This document shows, in pieces, positions 1-8,063 of a DNA stretch of 17,745 nucleotides (positions are counted from its first letter, which is position 1; every line of letters begins with the position of its first letter). A program made the translations under genes and the position numbers. Origin of the DNA: Comamonadaceae bacterium (GTDB lineage Bacteria; Pseudomonadota; Gammaproteobacteria; Burkholderiales; Burkholderiaceae_C); assembly GCA_947494405.1 (NCBI GenBank), contig CANLWQ010000010.1:1-17745 (forward strand), read 5' to 3'. The notes below the pieces were generated by a model. That model was not told the DNA's origin, did not search any database, and was given only the letters and a program-made list of their open reading frames with translations.

Positions 1-42
1 ATGAATTCCTTGTCCTGACTTTGTCATGATGAGAACAAGTTA
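1..42 (+). other. Probable 23S-5S rRNA internal spacer (partial)
   Basis: These bases lie directly upstream of the 5S rRNA gene and contain no coding signal. By position they should be the end of the spacer between 23S and 5S rRNA in a ribosomal RNA operon whose larger genes lie outside the window. A short pairing (CTTGT at 9-13 with ACAAG at 35-39) could be part of a processing stem, but it is too short to be sure. The spacer identity is inferred from context. Confidence 0.5.
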
Positions 43-158
43 TGCCTGATGACCATAGCGACGTGGTACCACTCCTTCCCATCCCGAACAGGACAGTGAA
101 ACGCGTCAGCGCCGATGATAGTGCGGATTCCCGTGTGAAAGTAGGACATTGTCAGGCT
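43..158 (+). rRNA. rrf: 5S ribosomal RNA
   Basis: This is the 5S rRNA of the large ribosomal subunit. The terminal helix I is visible: GCCTGA at 44-49 pairs with TCAGGC at 152-157. The interior carries the well-conserved bacterial 5S blocks, including CCCATCCCGAACAGGA in loop B/helix III and GATGATAGTGCGGATTCCC in the loop E/helix IV area, followed by GTGAAAGTAGG. Overall length is about 115 bases, normal for bacterial 5S. The exact ends are uncertain by one or two bases. The sequence closely resembles betaproteobacterial 5S rRNA as I remember it. It is followed within 15 bases by a strong intrinsic terminator, so it is the last gene of its rRNA operon. Confidence 0.95.
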
Positions 159-171
159 ATTACAGCCTCAG

Positions 172-201
172 AAAGCCCAACTCAAGCGAGTTGGGCTTTT
201 T
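172..201 (+). terminator. Intrinsic terminator of the rRNA operon
   Basis: A perfect 12-base-pair stem (172-183 with 188-199) closes a four-base AAGC loop. The last bases of the stem run into a T tract ending at 201. This is a textbook Rho-independent terminator just after the 5S gene. The opposite strand lacks a comparable T run after the stem, so it is probably a weaker terminator for the converging MBL-fold gene that stops at 212. Confidence 0.93.
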
Positions 202-211
202 GTTTTAAGGC

Positions 212-1129
212 TCAAATATTATGTAATGTCAAGCCATCCAGACGAGCTACCTTTTTGCTGACCAGGTCTGACACCAAATCTTCAATCCATAGACTGATAG
301 AGATCGTTGAAAAAAAAGATTTGTGTATATCTTCTAGGAGTGAGGTACTTGTAGCCCAAAGTTTAAGAGTATCCATATCCACAGATTGCCATTCCAGCAA
401 CTTGAACTTCAAAAGAACTTTTGCAGCATGCGAGGCATGAAGCGGTGGTGATTCTTTAAAACGATTGATCTTTTTGCGAGCAATAGCAATAGCTCTTGCC
501 ACATCTTCAATCAAAGGACCATGTCCTGGCAAAACAATTCTTGGGTTGAGGTTCTCAATTAAATCTAAGGTAGAAATTACCTCAGCAAAGCCTGTTCCTC
601 CACAAATTTCAGGAAAGACAACACCAAACCCATTGGCCCACAGGGCATCAGCTGATATCAAAATACGGTTTTCAGGGTTAAAAAAGAGAAGGGCATCATG
701 GTCGTGACCTGGGGACGCATGAACTTCCCAATTGAAACCTGCCCAGTTGTAAAAATCACCAGGGTGCAATTGAGTATCCGCGTGAAACCTTGGGCATGAT
801 TGGCCAGTCGCTTCAAAACTCAGAGCGCTGTTATCCCAGTCACGAACAGCATCAAATAAACCAAAAGGGATAAAAGTAGTTATCTCAGGAAATTGTGACT
901 GAACAGCAAGATTTCCGCCACAGTGATCACTGTGAAGATGGGTATTCACCAAAGTGTCTAAAGTACGCTGATGAAGACGACTGGCAAGAAATGTCAAAAG
1001 CAAAGAAGAGTGAGTGACATAACCCGTGTCAATCAAAACACTTGAAATACCATCATCTAGAAAGATGGAATTAGAAGAAAGCCAGCCCCTCTCCCAATAA
1101 TGCAAACCAGCCGGTAAAAGTGGTGTCAT
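212..1129 (-). CDS. MBL-fold metallo-hydrolase
   Basis: A metallo-beta-lactamase-fold hydrolase of 305 residues; the substrate cannot be told from sequence. The metal-binding motif THLHSDH gives H64, H66, D68 and H69. Later come a GHDHDAL segment with a candidate metal histidine, ISADALW with the bridging-metal aspartate, and VLPGHGPL with the C-terminal histidine. These match the glyoxalase II-like branch of the fold. I chose the ATG at 1129 (MTPLLPAGLHYWERGWLSSN) because homologues I recall begin here. The open frame continues upstream to 1315, but that stretch is hydrophobic low-quality sequence overlapping the 5' end of corC. No good ribosome binding site is visible before 1129. The gene is alone on its strand, divergent from corC and ending only 10 bases from the rRNA terminator. 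It is not obviously linked in function to its neighbours. Confidence 0.88.
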   Translation of the reverse strand: MTPLLPAGLHYWERGWLSSNSIFLDDGISSVLIDTGYVTHSSLLLTFLASRLHQRTLDTLVNTHLHSDHCGGNLAVQSQFPEITTFIPFGLFDAVRDWDNSALSFEATGQSCPRFHADTQLHPGDFYNWAGFNWEVHASPGHDHDALLFFNPENRILISADALWANGFGVVFPEICGGTGFAEVISTLDLIENLNPRIVLPGHGPLIEDVARAIAIARKKINRFKESPPLHASHAAKVLLKFKLLEWQSVDMDTLKLWATSTSLLEDIHKSFFSTISISLWIEDLVSDLVSKKVARLDGLTLHNI

Positions 1130-1234
1130 GAATGAGGGCGAATAAAAAAAATTGGGTAAAAAACCATAAAGAAGAAGAAAAATCAGTATCCTTATGCCAT
1201 AGCAACAAAAGCAGGTATGTAGGCCTGCAATCCA

Positions 1235-2083
1235 GTGGACACGCCACCTCATACAAATAATACCAAGACCCGTAAGCCAAGAAATTGGCAGAGCAAGTTC
1301 GTAAAAGCATTTCAAATACGCCCTAAATCAAAAGAAATGCTGCTTGAGGTGATGGGTGAAGCTGAAAAAAACAGCTTAATAGGGCCCGAAAGTCGACTCA
1401 TGATGGAAGGCGTGCTGCGCATAAGCGAAATGCGAGCAATAGACATCATGGTTGCTGCTCCACGCATAGACATGATTGATATTGAAATGGACCGAGATGA
1501 TTTATTTCATCAGGTCATTGATATTGGTCACTCTAGATACCCGGTCTTTGAAGAAAACCGAGAAAACATCATTGGCGTACTCCATTCCAAAGATTTGCTG
1601 AAACTTCAAAGAGCACCAGACTTCAGCATCAAAGCGCTGTTAAGAAATGTTTTGTATGTGCCAGAGTCTAAAAACTTGGTAGATTTACTTCGAGAGTTTA
1701 AAAAAAGCAGAAACCATCTTGCGCTGGTGGTGGATGAATTTGGCCGAATAGCTGGTTTGGTAACTTTAGAAGATGTGCTTGAAGAAATTGTGGGTGAAAT
1801 AGAAGATGAGTTCGACACACAGAGCAGCACACCAGATATATATACCTTGGCAGATAAAAGCTATCGAATTGCAGGGCATTGTTCGATTGAAGATATCAAC
1901 AAAGCATTTGAAGTCGATTTGCTAGAGGGCAAAGACGAAGAGTTTGATACCTTGGGAGGACTTATTGCACATGAAATTGGACATGTGCCGCAAAAAGGGG
2001 AGGCCTTCACTGTTGCTGGTTTAAAGTTTGAGGTCATGCATGCCCGCGGAGGAGCCGTTAAGTGGTTTCGTCTTCGCCTGTGA
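1235..2083 (+). CDS. corC: CorC/YbeX family CBS-domain protein
   Basis: A soluble protein of 282 residues in the HlyC/CorC family, associated with magnesium/cobalt efflux and, in the YbeX form, with ribosome and envelope homeostasis. Two CBS domains span about 70-125 (containing RYPVFEENRENIIGVLHSKD) and 138-190 (containing VVDEFGRIAGLVTLEDVLEEIVGEI). They are followed by a CorC_HlyC/transporter-associated domain at about 205-282. The membrane DUF21 domain found in larger relatives is absent, as usual for YbeX. The start is a GTG at 1235, which gives the roughly 60-residue variable N-terminus typical before the first CBS domain. Its ribosome binding site is weak. The gene overlaps lnt by 22 bases; corC-lnt is a widely conserved pair. 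I see no convincing sigma-70 promoter in 1130-1234. The usual partners phoH (ybeZ) and ybeY are not upstream here. Confidence 0.9.
   Translation: MDTPPHTNNTKTRKPRNWQSKFVKAFQIRPKSKEMLLEVMGEAEKNSLIGPESRLMMEGVLRISEMRAIDIMVAAPRIDMIDIEMDRDDLFHQVIDIGHSRYPVFEENRENIIGVLHSKDLLKLQRAPDFSIKALLRNVLYVPESKNLVDLLREFKKSRNHLALVVDEFGRIAGLVTLEDVLEEIVGEIEDEFDTQSSTPDIYTLADKSYRIAGHCSIEDINKAFEVDLLEGKDEEFDTLGGLIAHEIGHVPQKGEAFTVAGLKFEVMHARGGAVKWFRLRL
2048..2054 (+). promoter_or_regulatory. Shine-Dalgarno of lnt inside corC
   Basis: GGAGGAG lies seven bases before the GTG at 2062 and within the last codons of corC. It is the strongest ribosome binding site in the housekeeping operon and decides the GTG start of lnt. 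It also implies that lnt initiates on its own rather than only by translational coupling. Confidence 0.8.
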
Positions 2084-3648
2084 CTCATCAAAGTGGAATC
2101 AAATACAAAGCATACATCTACAGCCTCATTACGCTGCTTGGAATGGTACAGGGATATGCATTAGCCTCACCGTGGAGTGGGCAGGCAAATGCAAGTTTGC
2201 AAGTCATGAGTCTTGCGGGTTTTTTATTTACCCAACAAAAAGACACAACGACTCAGCAAAGGTTTATTCAAGCTTGGGTATTTGCCACCAGCTGGCTGAT
2301 CGCAAGCGTTTGGTGGTTATATATATCCATACATGATTTCGGTGGCTTACCAGCATCTTTAACATTGCTTGCCATTGTCTTGCTGTGTGGCGGATTGGCC
2401 ACTTACTATGCGGTCACCATCAGTTTGTACTTTAAGTGGAGACATACTAAACCATGGGTCAGTGGCGTATTGTTCGCTAGCTGCTGGACATTGGCTGAAA
2501 TAGCGAGAGCAGAATTTTTCACGGGATTTCCTTGGGGTGCCATAGGGTACGCACATACAGACAGTGTCTTGGTAGTGATAGCGCCGTGGGTAGGCGTGTA
2601 TGGCATCTGTTGGGTGGCTGCCTACGTGGCCGCTTGCTTAAGCTCAAATATCGAAAAATATCCACAAAAAAGACAAAAACAAAAATATATCAGCGCAGCC
2701 ATTGTGTTGGTGGGCATATCTGTATTGTTGGTTCCTTGGAAGCCATCAACACCCACAACACCATCTAGCTTCAGTGTGAGTTTGCTGCAAGCAAATATCC
2801 CACAAGAATTGAAATACAGCCAACTCAGGCGGGAAGCAGTCACTTGGTATGTTGATCAAGCCATACATGCAACAACCGATTTAGTGGTGATGCCCGAGAC
2901 AGCCATCGCCTATCTTCAAAAAGACATACCCGATCAAGCGTGGGACAAATTAAAAACACATTTCTCATCAGGAAAACAGGCTGTCATTGTTGGCATTCCC
3001 ACATTCAAAGACAAGCTGGGATTTGGCAATTCAGCCATCGCTCTTCAGGCGAATGCAGATGACTATCTTTACAACAAACAGCATTTGGTTCCGTTTGGCG
3101 AATTTGTACCAGCCTATTTCAAGTGGTTTAACAACATGGTGAACTTTGGCATCACCGACTTCATACGCGGTCCCTTAAGGCCACAGCCCTTTATTTGGAA
3201 TAACCAAAGCTTGGCAATTCAGATTTGTTATGAAGATTTGTTTGGCGAAGAATTGGCTCAGCGATTCACCAGTGAAGAAAGAAATGTGCCCACGGTCTTA
3301 GTGAATATGAGCAATATTGCTTGGTTCGGCAACACGGTGGTGGTGCCACAGCACTTGAATATTGCACGTATGCGCAGCATAGAACTTAACCGTCCCACTG
3401 TGAGAGCAACCAATTCAGGTGGTACAGCCATTATTGATTCAGCCGGAACAATTCAAGCGGTTGCCAAGCCGTATACAAAAACCGTGCTGGTGGGAAATGT
3501 CCCCGCCAGTGATGGGCGAGTGACATGGTTTGCACAATGGGCAGGCCGTTGGGGGCTGATGCCTCTGTGGGTAATCTGTATATCCATCGTCATTGCGTTT
3601 GCAGCACACAGCAGGCTTACAGGCCATAGCAAAGAGTCACTAAAATGA
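2062..3648 (+). CDS. lnt: Apolipoprotein N-acyltransferase
   Basis: Lnt transfers a fatty acid from phospholipid to the N-terminal cysteine of diacylglyceryl-apolipoproteins in the inner membrane, the last step of lipoprotein maturation. The 528-residue product has several hydrophobic segments in residues 15-225 and one near 500-515 that fit the multi-pass membrane part. The periplasmic nitrilase-like domain starts near 237. The Glu-Lys-Cys catalytic triad is visible: E279 in VMPETAIA, K339 in YNKQHLVPFGE and C389 in ICYEDLFGEE. The length is close to that of other Lnt proteins (about 510 residues). It starts with GTG after GGAGGAG at 2048 and overlaps corC by 22 bases, so the two are surely co-transcribed. 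It is followed 17 bases later by glyQ. Confidence 0.97.
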   Translation: MVSSSPVTHQSGIKYKAYIYSLITLLGMVQGYALASPWSGQANASLQVMSLAGFLFTQQKDTTTQQRFIQAWVFATSWLIASVWWLYISIHDFGGLPASLTLLAIVLLCGGLATYYAVTISLYFKWRHTKPWVSGVLFASCWTLAEIARAEFFTGFPWGAIGYAHTDSVLVVIAPWVGVYGICWVAAYVAACLSSNIEKYPQKRQKQKYISAAIVLVGISVLLVPWKPSTPTTPSSFSVSLLQANIPQELKYSQLRREAVTWYVDQAIHATTDLVVMPETAIAYLQKDIPDQAWDKLKTHFSSGKQAVIVGIPTFKDKLGFGNSAIALQANADDYLYNKQHLVPFGEFVPAYFKWFNNMVNFGITDFIRGPLRPQPFIWNNQSLAIQICYEDLFGEELAQRFTSEERNVPTVLVNMSNIAWFGNTVVVPQHLNIARMRSIELNRPTVRATNSGGTAIIDSAGTIQAVAKPYTKTVLVGNVPASDGRVTWFAQWAGRWGLMPLWVICISIVIAFAAHSRLTGHSKESLK

Positions 3649-3665
3649 AAAAAACAAAATAAACC

Positions 3666-4571
3666 ATGCTGACTTTTCAACAAATCATTCTGAAACTCCA
3701 AAACTACTGGGACCAACAGGGTTGCGCGTTGCTTCAACCCTTGGACATGGAAGTGGGTGCAGGCACTTCCCATACAGCGACCTTCTTGCGTGCACTCGGG
3801 CCTGAGCCTTGGAAAGCCGCCTATGTACAGCCTTCTCGACGCCCCAAAGATGGCCGGTATGGCGAAAATCCCAACCGATTGCAACACTATTACCAGTACC
3901 AAGTCGTGCTCAAACCTGCACCCTCCAATATTTTGGAGTTGTATTTAGGTTCACTAGAAACGCTGGGGTTCAACTTAAAAACCAACGATATTCGGTTTGT
4001 TGAGGACGATTGGGAAAACCCCACATTAGGTGCATGGGGCTTGGGCTGGGAAGTCTGGCTCAACGGTATGGAAGTTACCCAGTTCACCTATTTCCAACAA
4101 GTCGGTGGGATTGATTGCAAGCCCATCACAGGCGAAATTACCTATGGCTTAGAAAGACTGGCCATGTATTTGCAAGGTGTTGACAATGTCTATAACTTGA
4201 AATGGACAGACACACTCAGTTATGGCGATGTGTATTTGCAAAACGAACAAGAGCAGTCGGCCTATAACTTCGAGCACAGCGATGCTGGGTTTTTGTTTGA
4301 AGCGTTCACTGCACACGAAAAGCAAGCGCTGTATTTAATGACGCAGTCTTTGGCCTTGCCCGCCTATGAACAGGTGTTGAAAGCAGCACATACTTTCAAT
4401 TTATTGGATGCCCGTGGAGCCATCAGTGTGACTGAAAGGGCGGCCTATATAGTTCGCATCAGAAATTTGGCTAAAAATGTGGCGCAGAGTTATCTGAAAA
4501 GTCGAGAGGCTCTTGGCTACCCCATGGCGCCCCAAGAATGGGTCAAGCACATCACAGAATTGGCGGCCTGA
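3666..4571 (+). CDS. glyQ: Glycyl-tRNA synthetase alpha subunit
   Basis: The catalytic alpha subunit of the alpha2-beta2 bacterial glycyl-tRNA synthetase, which charges tRNA-Gly with glycine in the cytoplasm. The 301-residue protein matches the usual length (about 300). Recognisable class II segments are [22 protein letters not shown] at the N-terminus, [40 protein letters not shown] and [22 protein letters not shown]. The ATG at 3666 comes 17 bases after lnt, with an A-rich leader and no clear Shine-Dalgarno. The stop is separated from the glyS start by a single base, the close pairing expected for subunits made in equal amounts. Confidence 0.98.
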   Translation: MLTFQQIILKLQNYWDQQGCALLQPLDMEVGAGTSHTATFLRALGPEPWKAAYVQPSRRPKDGRYGENPNRLQHYYQYQVVLKPAPSNILELYLGSLETLGFNLKTNDIRFVEDDWENPTLGAWGLGWEVWLNGMEVTQFTYFQQVGGIDCKPITGEITYGLERLAMYLQGVDNVYNLKWTDTLSYGDVYLQNEQEQSAYNFEHSDAGFLFEAFTAHEKQALYLMTQSLALPAYEQVLKAAHTFNLLDARGAISVTERAAYIVRIRNLAKNVAQSYLKSREALGYPMAPQEWVKHITELAA

Positions 4572-4572
4572 G

Positions 4573-6708
4573 ATGAATCAGAATTTATTGATAGAACTTC
4601 AAGCTGAAGAACTGCCGCCCAAAGCTTTGTCCTCACTGTCCAATGCATTCTCTCAAGGGCTGTATAAAAGCTTGGAGCAGCAAGGACTGATAAACAGCAA
4701 TTCAAAAGTAACCTCGTTTGCAACACCTCGCCGCTTAGGCGTGCACATCACCGGTGTGTCTGCCCAGGCGGCAAATAAACAGGTTCAACTCAAACTCATG
4801 CCGGTCAGCATTGGGCTAGATGCTCAAGGCAACGCCACTCCTGCCTTGCTCAAGAAAATGCAGTCCCTAGGTTTGGGTGAAGAACAAATTGCTTTGCTAG
4901 AGCAAAAACCAGATGGCAAAGCCTTGGCCTTGTTCTTGGCGCAAACCCAGTCTGGCGTGACGATAGCGCAAGGTTTGCAAACAGCGCTTGATATGAGCAT
5001 CGGCCAAATGCCTATTCCTAAACTGATGACATATCAGCTAGATAAAAACTGTGCCATGCCCGGTTGGGACAGTGTCAGCTTTGTCAGACCCGTGCATCAT
5101 TTGATAGCTTTGCTGGGAGACCAGGTTGTTGCAGTCAAAGCCCTGGGCTTGAACGCCGGACGACGCACATTGGGTCATCGCTTTGAGGCCGTGGAAGCAT
5201 TCATCGACATCAAGCATGCAGACGACTATGAAGAAGATTTGCTCAAGCGCGGGGCGGTGATCGCCAGCTTTGATAAACGCAAAGCCCAGATCCAAACTCA
5301 ATTAAGCCAAGTCGCACTTCAGGCTGGCGAGGGCTTACAAGCCTTGCAAGATGAGGAATTATTGGCAGAGGTGACGGGTTTGGTTGAAAACCCCAATGTC
5401 TTGCTGTGTCAGTTTGATAAGGCTTTCTTAGAAGTGCCGTCAGAGTGTTTGATCCTGACCATGAAGGCCAATCAAAAATACTTTCCATTGATGAACGCAC
5501 AAGGTGAACTGACCCATCAATTTTTGGTGGTGAGCAATATCCAACCGCAAGACCCCAGCGCTGTCATCACAGGCAATGAGCGGGTGGTTAGACCCCGACT
5601 GGCAGATGCACAATTTTTTTACAACCAAGACAGGCAACACACTTTGGCGTCAAGGGTTGAGAGCTTGGCCAAAGTGGTTTATCACAACCAACTGGGCACA
5701 CAGCACCAACGCATGCTTCGCGTCGCCAGCATGGCCCAACAGTTAGCCAGCGTGTTAGCAACGCCTGCCGAACAAACCCATGTGGTGACTGCTGCCCAAC
5801 TGGCTAAAACAGATTTGTTGACAGACATGGTGGGTGAGTTTCCAGAACTGCAAGGAACCATGGGCGCTTATTACGCTTTGCATGATGGCCACAGCGAAGA
5901 CATTGCGCATGCCATAGCAGACCATTACAAGCCTCGGTTTGCGGGTGACAGCTTGCCCAGAAGCGATGTGGGATGCTTGCTGGCTTTGGTTGACAAGCTG
6001 GAAACTTTGACCGGAATGTTTGGCATTGGAAACTTACCCACCGGCGACAAAGATCCGTTTGCGCTGCGCAGACAAGCTTTGGGTGTGATTCGCTTGCTGA
6101 TGCGCCCGCCTTTTCATGCCATGCGAATTGATCAACTGCTTGAGTGCAGTTTTGGCGTGTTCGCCAAAGAATTTGATTTTCTCGTAGAGAAAGCCAAAGA
6201 AGAGTTGTATCAATTCATTTTGGACAGATTGGCGGTCACATTGAAAGACCAAGGCTATAGCCCCGCAGAAGTAGATGCCGTATTGGCACTGAAACCTCAG
6301 TGTTTGGGCGACATTGGTGCCCGAATGGAAGCGGTGCACTCTTTTGCCGCCATGCCGCAAGCGGCCGCGTTGGCTGCTGCCAATAAGCGGTTGACGAATA
6401 TTTTGAAAAAGGCAGCTCTAGAAGATATGCATGCGTTCTCAGTTGACAAGTTGAAAGAGCCGGCTGAACTCGGTTTGCATCAAGCCATGACAAGCAGTGT
6501 GAAACAAGCCGATGAGTTTTACCAAGCCCAAAATTACACGGCTTCTTTGCAAGCTTTGGCCGCATTGCGCGAACCGGTTGATGTGTTTTTCAATGATGTC
6601 ATGGTCAATGACCCCGATGATGAGCTTAGGCGCAATCGCTTAGGTTTGCTGAAAAACTTGCATCACAGCATGAATCGCGTGGCCGATTTATCTCGCTTGG
6701 CCCATTAA
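4573..6708 (+). CDS. glyS: Glycyl-tRNA synthetase beta subunit
   Basis: The beta subunit of the heterotetrameric glycyl-tRNA synthetase, needed for tRNA recognition and full activity. The start is the ATG at 4573 (MNQNLLIELQAEELPPK), which matches the family's N-terminus. The frame is open 60 bases further upstream, but that would overlap glyQ and add unrelated residues. Family landmarks are FATPRRLGVHI near residue 50, TDMVGEFPELQGTMG near 416, and HYKPRFAGDSLP followed by GDKDPFALRRQALGVIRL near 450-506. The C-terminal part, near 570-711, is the anticodon-binding region. At 711 residues it is a little longer than the E. coli protein (689). gmhB follows after 12 bases. Confidence 0.97.
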   Translation: MNQNLLIELQAEELPPKALSSLSNAFSQGLYKSLEQQGLINSNSKVTSFATPRRLGVHITGVSAQAANKQVQLKLMPVSIGLDAQGNATPALLKKMQSLGLGEEQIALLEQKPDGKALALFLAQTQSGVTIAQGLQTALDMSIGQMPIPKLMTYQLDKNCAMPGWDSVSFVRPVHHLIALLGDQVVAVKALGLNAGRRTLGHRFEAVEAFIDIKHADDYEEDLLKRGAVIASFDKRKAQIQTQLSQVALQAGEGLQALQDEELLAEVTGLVENPNVLLCQFDKAFLEVPSECLILTMKANQKYFPLMNAQGELTHQFLVVSNIQPQDPSAVITGNERVVRPRLADAQFFYNQDRQHTLASRVESLAKVVYHNQLGTQHQRMLRVASMAQQLASVLATPAEQTHVVTAAQLAKTDLLTDMVGEFPELQGTMGAYYALHDGHSEDIAHAIADHYKPRFAGDSLPRSDVGCLLALVDKLETLTGMFGIGNLPTGDKDPFALRRQALGVIRLLMRPPFHAMRIDQLLECSFGVFAKEFDFLVEKAKEELYQFILDRLAVTLKDQGYSPAEVDAVLALKPQCLGDIGARMEAVHSFAAMPQAAALAAANKRLTNILKKAALEDMHAFSVDKLKEPAELGLHQAMTSSVKQADEFYQAQNYTASLQALAALREPVDVFFNDVMVNDPDDELRRNRLGLLKNLHHSMNRVADLSRLAH

Positions 6709-6720
6709 GAAGACATACCA

Positions 6721-7314
6721 ATGCATACCCCCATAGTGATTTTGGACAGAGATGGCACGATCAACCATGACAGCGATGACTACATCAAGTCCCCTGAAGA
6801 ATGGGTAGCGCTGCCGGGGGCGATAGATGCGATTGCCAAGCTCAACCATGCGGGTTGGCGCGTAGTGATCGCCTCCAATCAGTCGGGTTTGGGTCGTGGC
6901 TTGTTTGATGTCGCGACCTTGAACCAAATGCACGACAAAATGAACAAAGCTTTGGCCCATGCCGGTGGGCGCGTTGATGCTATTTTTTATTGTCCTCATA
7001 CGCCGGACGATCATTGCGATTGCAGAAAACCGTTGCCAGGCTTGTTCCAACAAATTGGTGAGCGCTTTAATGTCGACTTAAAGGAAGTACATGCTGTTGG
7101 TGACTCCTTGCGGGACGCGCAAGCTGCAGCGGACAGTGGGTGTTTGCCGCATTTGGTTTTAACGGGCAAGGGTGAGCAGTATGCAGGTTTGGCATTGCCT
7201 GATGGTTTTCCATCCCAAACACGCGTGCACACCGACTTGGCTGCATTCGCCGACTGGTTATTGGTCAACGCCATGGTCAAGCAATCTATAAGTATATCCA
7301 ACGGTTCTGCCTGA
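6721..7314 (+). CDS. gmhB: D-glycero-D-manno-heptose 1,7-bisphosphate phosphatase
   Basis: A HAD-superfamily phosphatase that removes the 7-phosphate from heptose 1,7-bisphosphate on the way to ADP-heptose, the sugar of the lipopolysaccharide inner core. The nucleophile and acid/base motif is LDRDGT (D9, D11), motif II is SNQSGLGRG (52-60), K103 fits motif III and GDS (127-129) motif IV. The zinc-binding loop typical of GmhB is present: C91-x-H93 followed by C99 and C101 in CPHTPDDHCDCRKP. The length of 197 residues is normal. The stop codon overlaps the start of the acyltransferase gene (TGATG), so the two are translationally coupled. Only a weak ribosome binding site (AAGAAGA) precedes the ATG. 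Some closely related HAD enzymes act on histidinol phosphate, but the cysteine loop and envelope context favour GmhB. Confidence 0.93.
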   Translation: MHTPIVILDRDGTINHDSDDYIKSPEEWVALPGAIDAIAKLNHAGWRVVIASNQSGLGRGLFDVATLNQMHDKMNKALAHAGGRVDAIFYCPHTPDDHCDCRKPLPGLFQQIGERFNVDLKEVHAVGDSLRDAQAAADSGCLPHLVLTGKGEQYAGLALPDGFPSQTRVHTDLAAFADWLLVNAMVKQSISISNGSA

Positions 7315-8060
7315 TGTCACTGCTTCGATCTTTGTTGCATATGTTTTGGATGCTGATCACAGTGATACCTGTGGCCTTGGCTATGTTGCTGGGTGCCGCT
7401 CTGCGTTTGAGCAGCCATCGTTTGTACCGAATGGCGGTGTTTTGGTTAAGTTTGGCGATCAGCGGGGCCAAGCATTTATTGGGCATACGTTATGAGTTAC
7501 AGGGCGTGGAAAATTTACCTCCCCCAGGCCAAGCCGTGATATTGCTGGTCAAGCATCAATCCACTTACGAAACATTTTTGATGCCCGTCATCATGCCTAG
7601 GGACTTGGCGTATGTGTTCAAAAAAGAATTGTTGTACGTGCCATTTTTCGGTTGGGGCATTGGGCGCTTGGACATGATCCATATAGACCGCAAATTGCGC
7701 AGCCAAGCATTTCAAAAAGTGGTTAACCAAGGCAGAGAGTTACTCAGTAGAGGCATTTGGGTCATTATGTTTCCAGAAGGCACCCGTATCGAGCGCGGGC
7801 AAGCGGGCACCTACAAAGCCGGTGGCACCCGATTGGCTATAGAGACAGGCGTGCCGGTTGTTCCAGTCGCCGTGAATTCGGCGCGGTGTTGGCCGCGCAA
7901 GGCATTTGTCAAGCATCCCGGTCTTGTCACCGTGTCATTGGGCCCAATGATTCAAAGCACGGGGCGTGAGCCCGAAGAGATGATGCAAGAAGTGCAGCGA
8001 TGGATAGAAAATGAAATGCATCGCCTCGACCCTGAGGCCTACGAAACCGCATCGGCCTGA
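7314..8060 (+). CDS. plsC: 1-acyl-sn-glycerol-3-phosphate acyltransferase (PlsC family)
   Basis: A membrane-bound acyltransferase that adds the second acyl chain to lysophosphatidic acid, giving phosphatidic acid, the precursor of membrane phospholipids. An N-terminal hydrophobic segment (about 8-32) should anchor it in the inner membrane. The acyl-acceptor motif is KHQSTYETF, giving H81-x4-E86; the family consensus is H-x4-D, so the acidic partner here is glutamate. FPEGTRIERGQ at 153-163 is the phosphate-binding motif III, and VPVVPVAVNS at 180-189 is motif IV. The length of 248 residues is typical. The ATG overlaps the gmhB stop by one base. The exact acyl acceptor is not proven; related enzymes of this lineage are annotated as lysophospholipid acyltransferases. 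Confidence 0.9.
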   Translation: MSLLRSLLHMFWMLITVIPVALAMLLGAALRLSSHRLYRMAVFWLSLAISGAKHLLGIRYELQGVENLPPPGQAVILLVKHQSTYETFLMPVIMPRDLAYVFKKELLYVPFFGWGIGRLDMIHIDRKLRSQAFQKVVNQGRELLSRGIWVIMFPEGTRIERGQAGTYKAGGTRLAIETGVPVVPVAVNSARCWPRKAFVKHPGLVTVSLGPMIQSTGREPEEMMQEVQRWIENEMHRLDPEAYETASA

Positions 8061-8063
8061 GAG

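Noticed and set aside
42..440. Plus-strand open frame running through the 5S rRNA
   Set aside because: It crosses a structural RNA gene and its terminator and lies antisense to the MBL gene; a chance frame.
1211..1229. Imperfect palindrome (TGTAGG/CCTGCA) just before the corC start as an operator
   Set aside because: It is short with a mismatched pair and there is no adjacent regulator or promoter to support a role.
1130..1315. N-terminal extension of the first MBL-fold protein up to 1315
   Set aside because: It would add 62 mostly hydrophobic residues with no family match and overlap the 5' end of corC; the ATG at 1129 gives a normal MBL N-terminus.
4513..4572. Upstream start for glyS
   Set aside because: The extra 20 residues overlap glyQ in another frame and do not resemble GlyS; MNQNLLIELQAEELPPK at 4573 is the family N-terminus.
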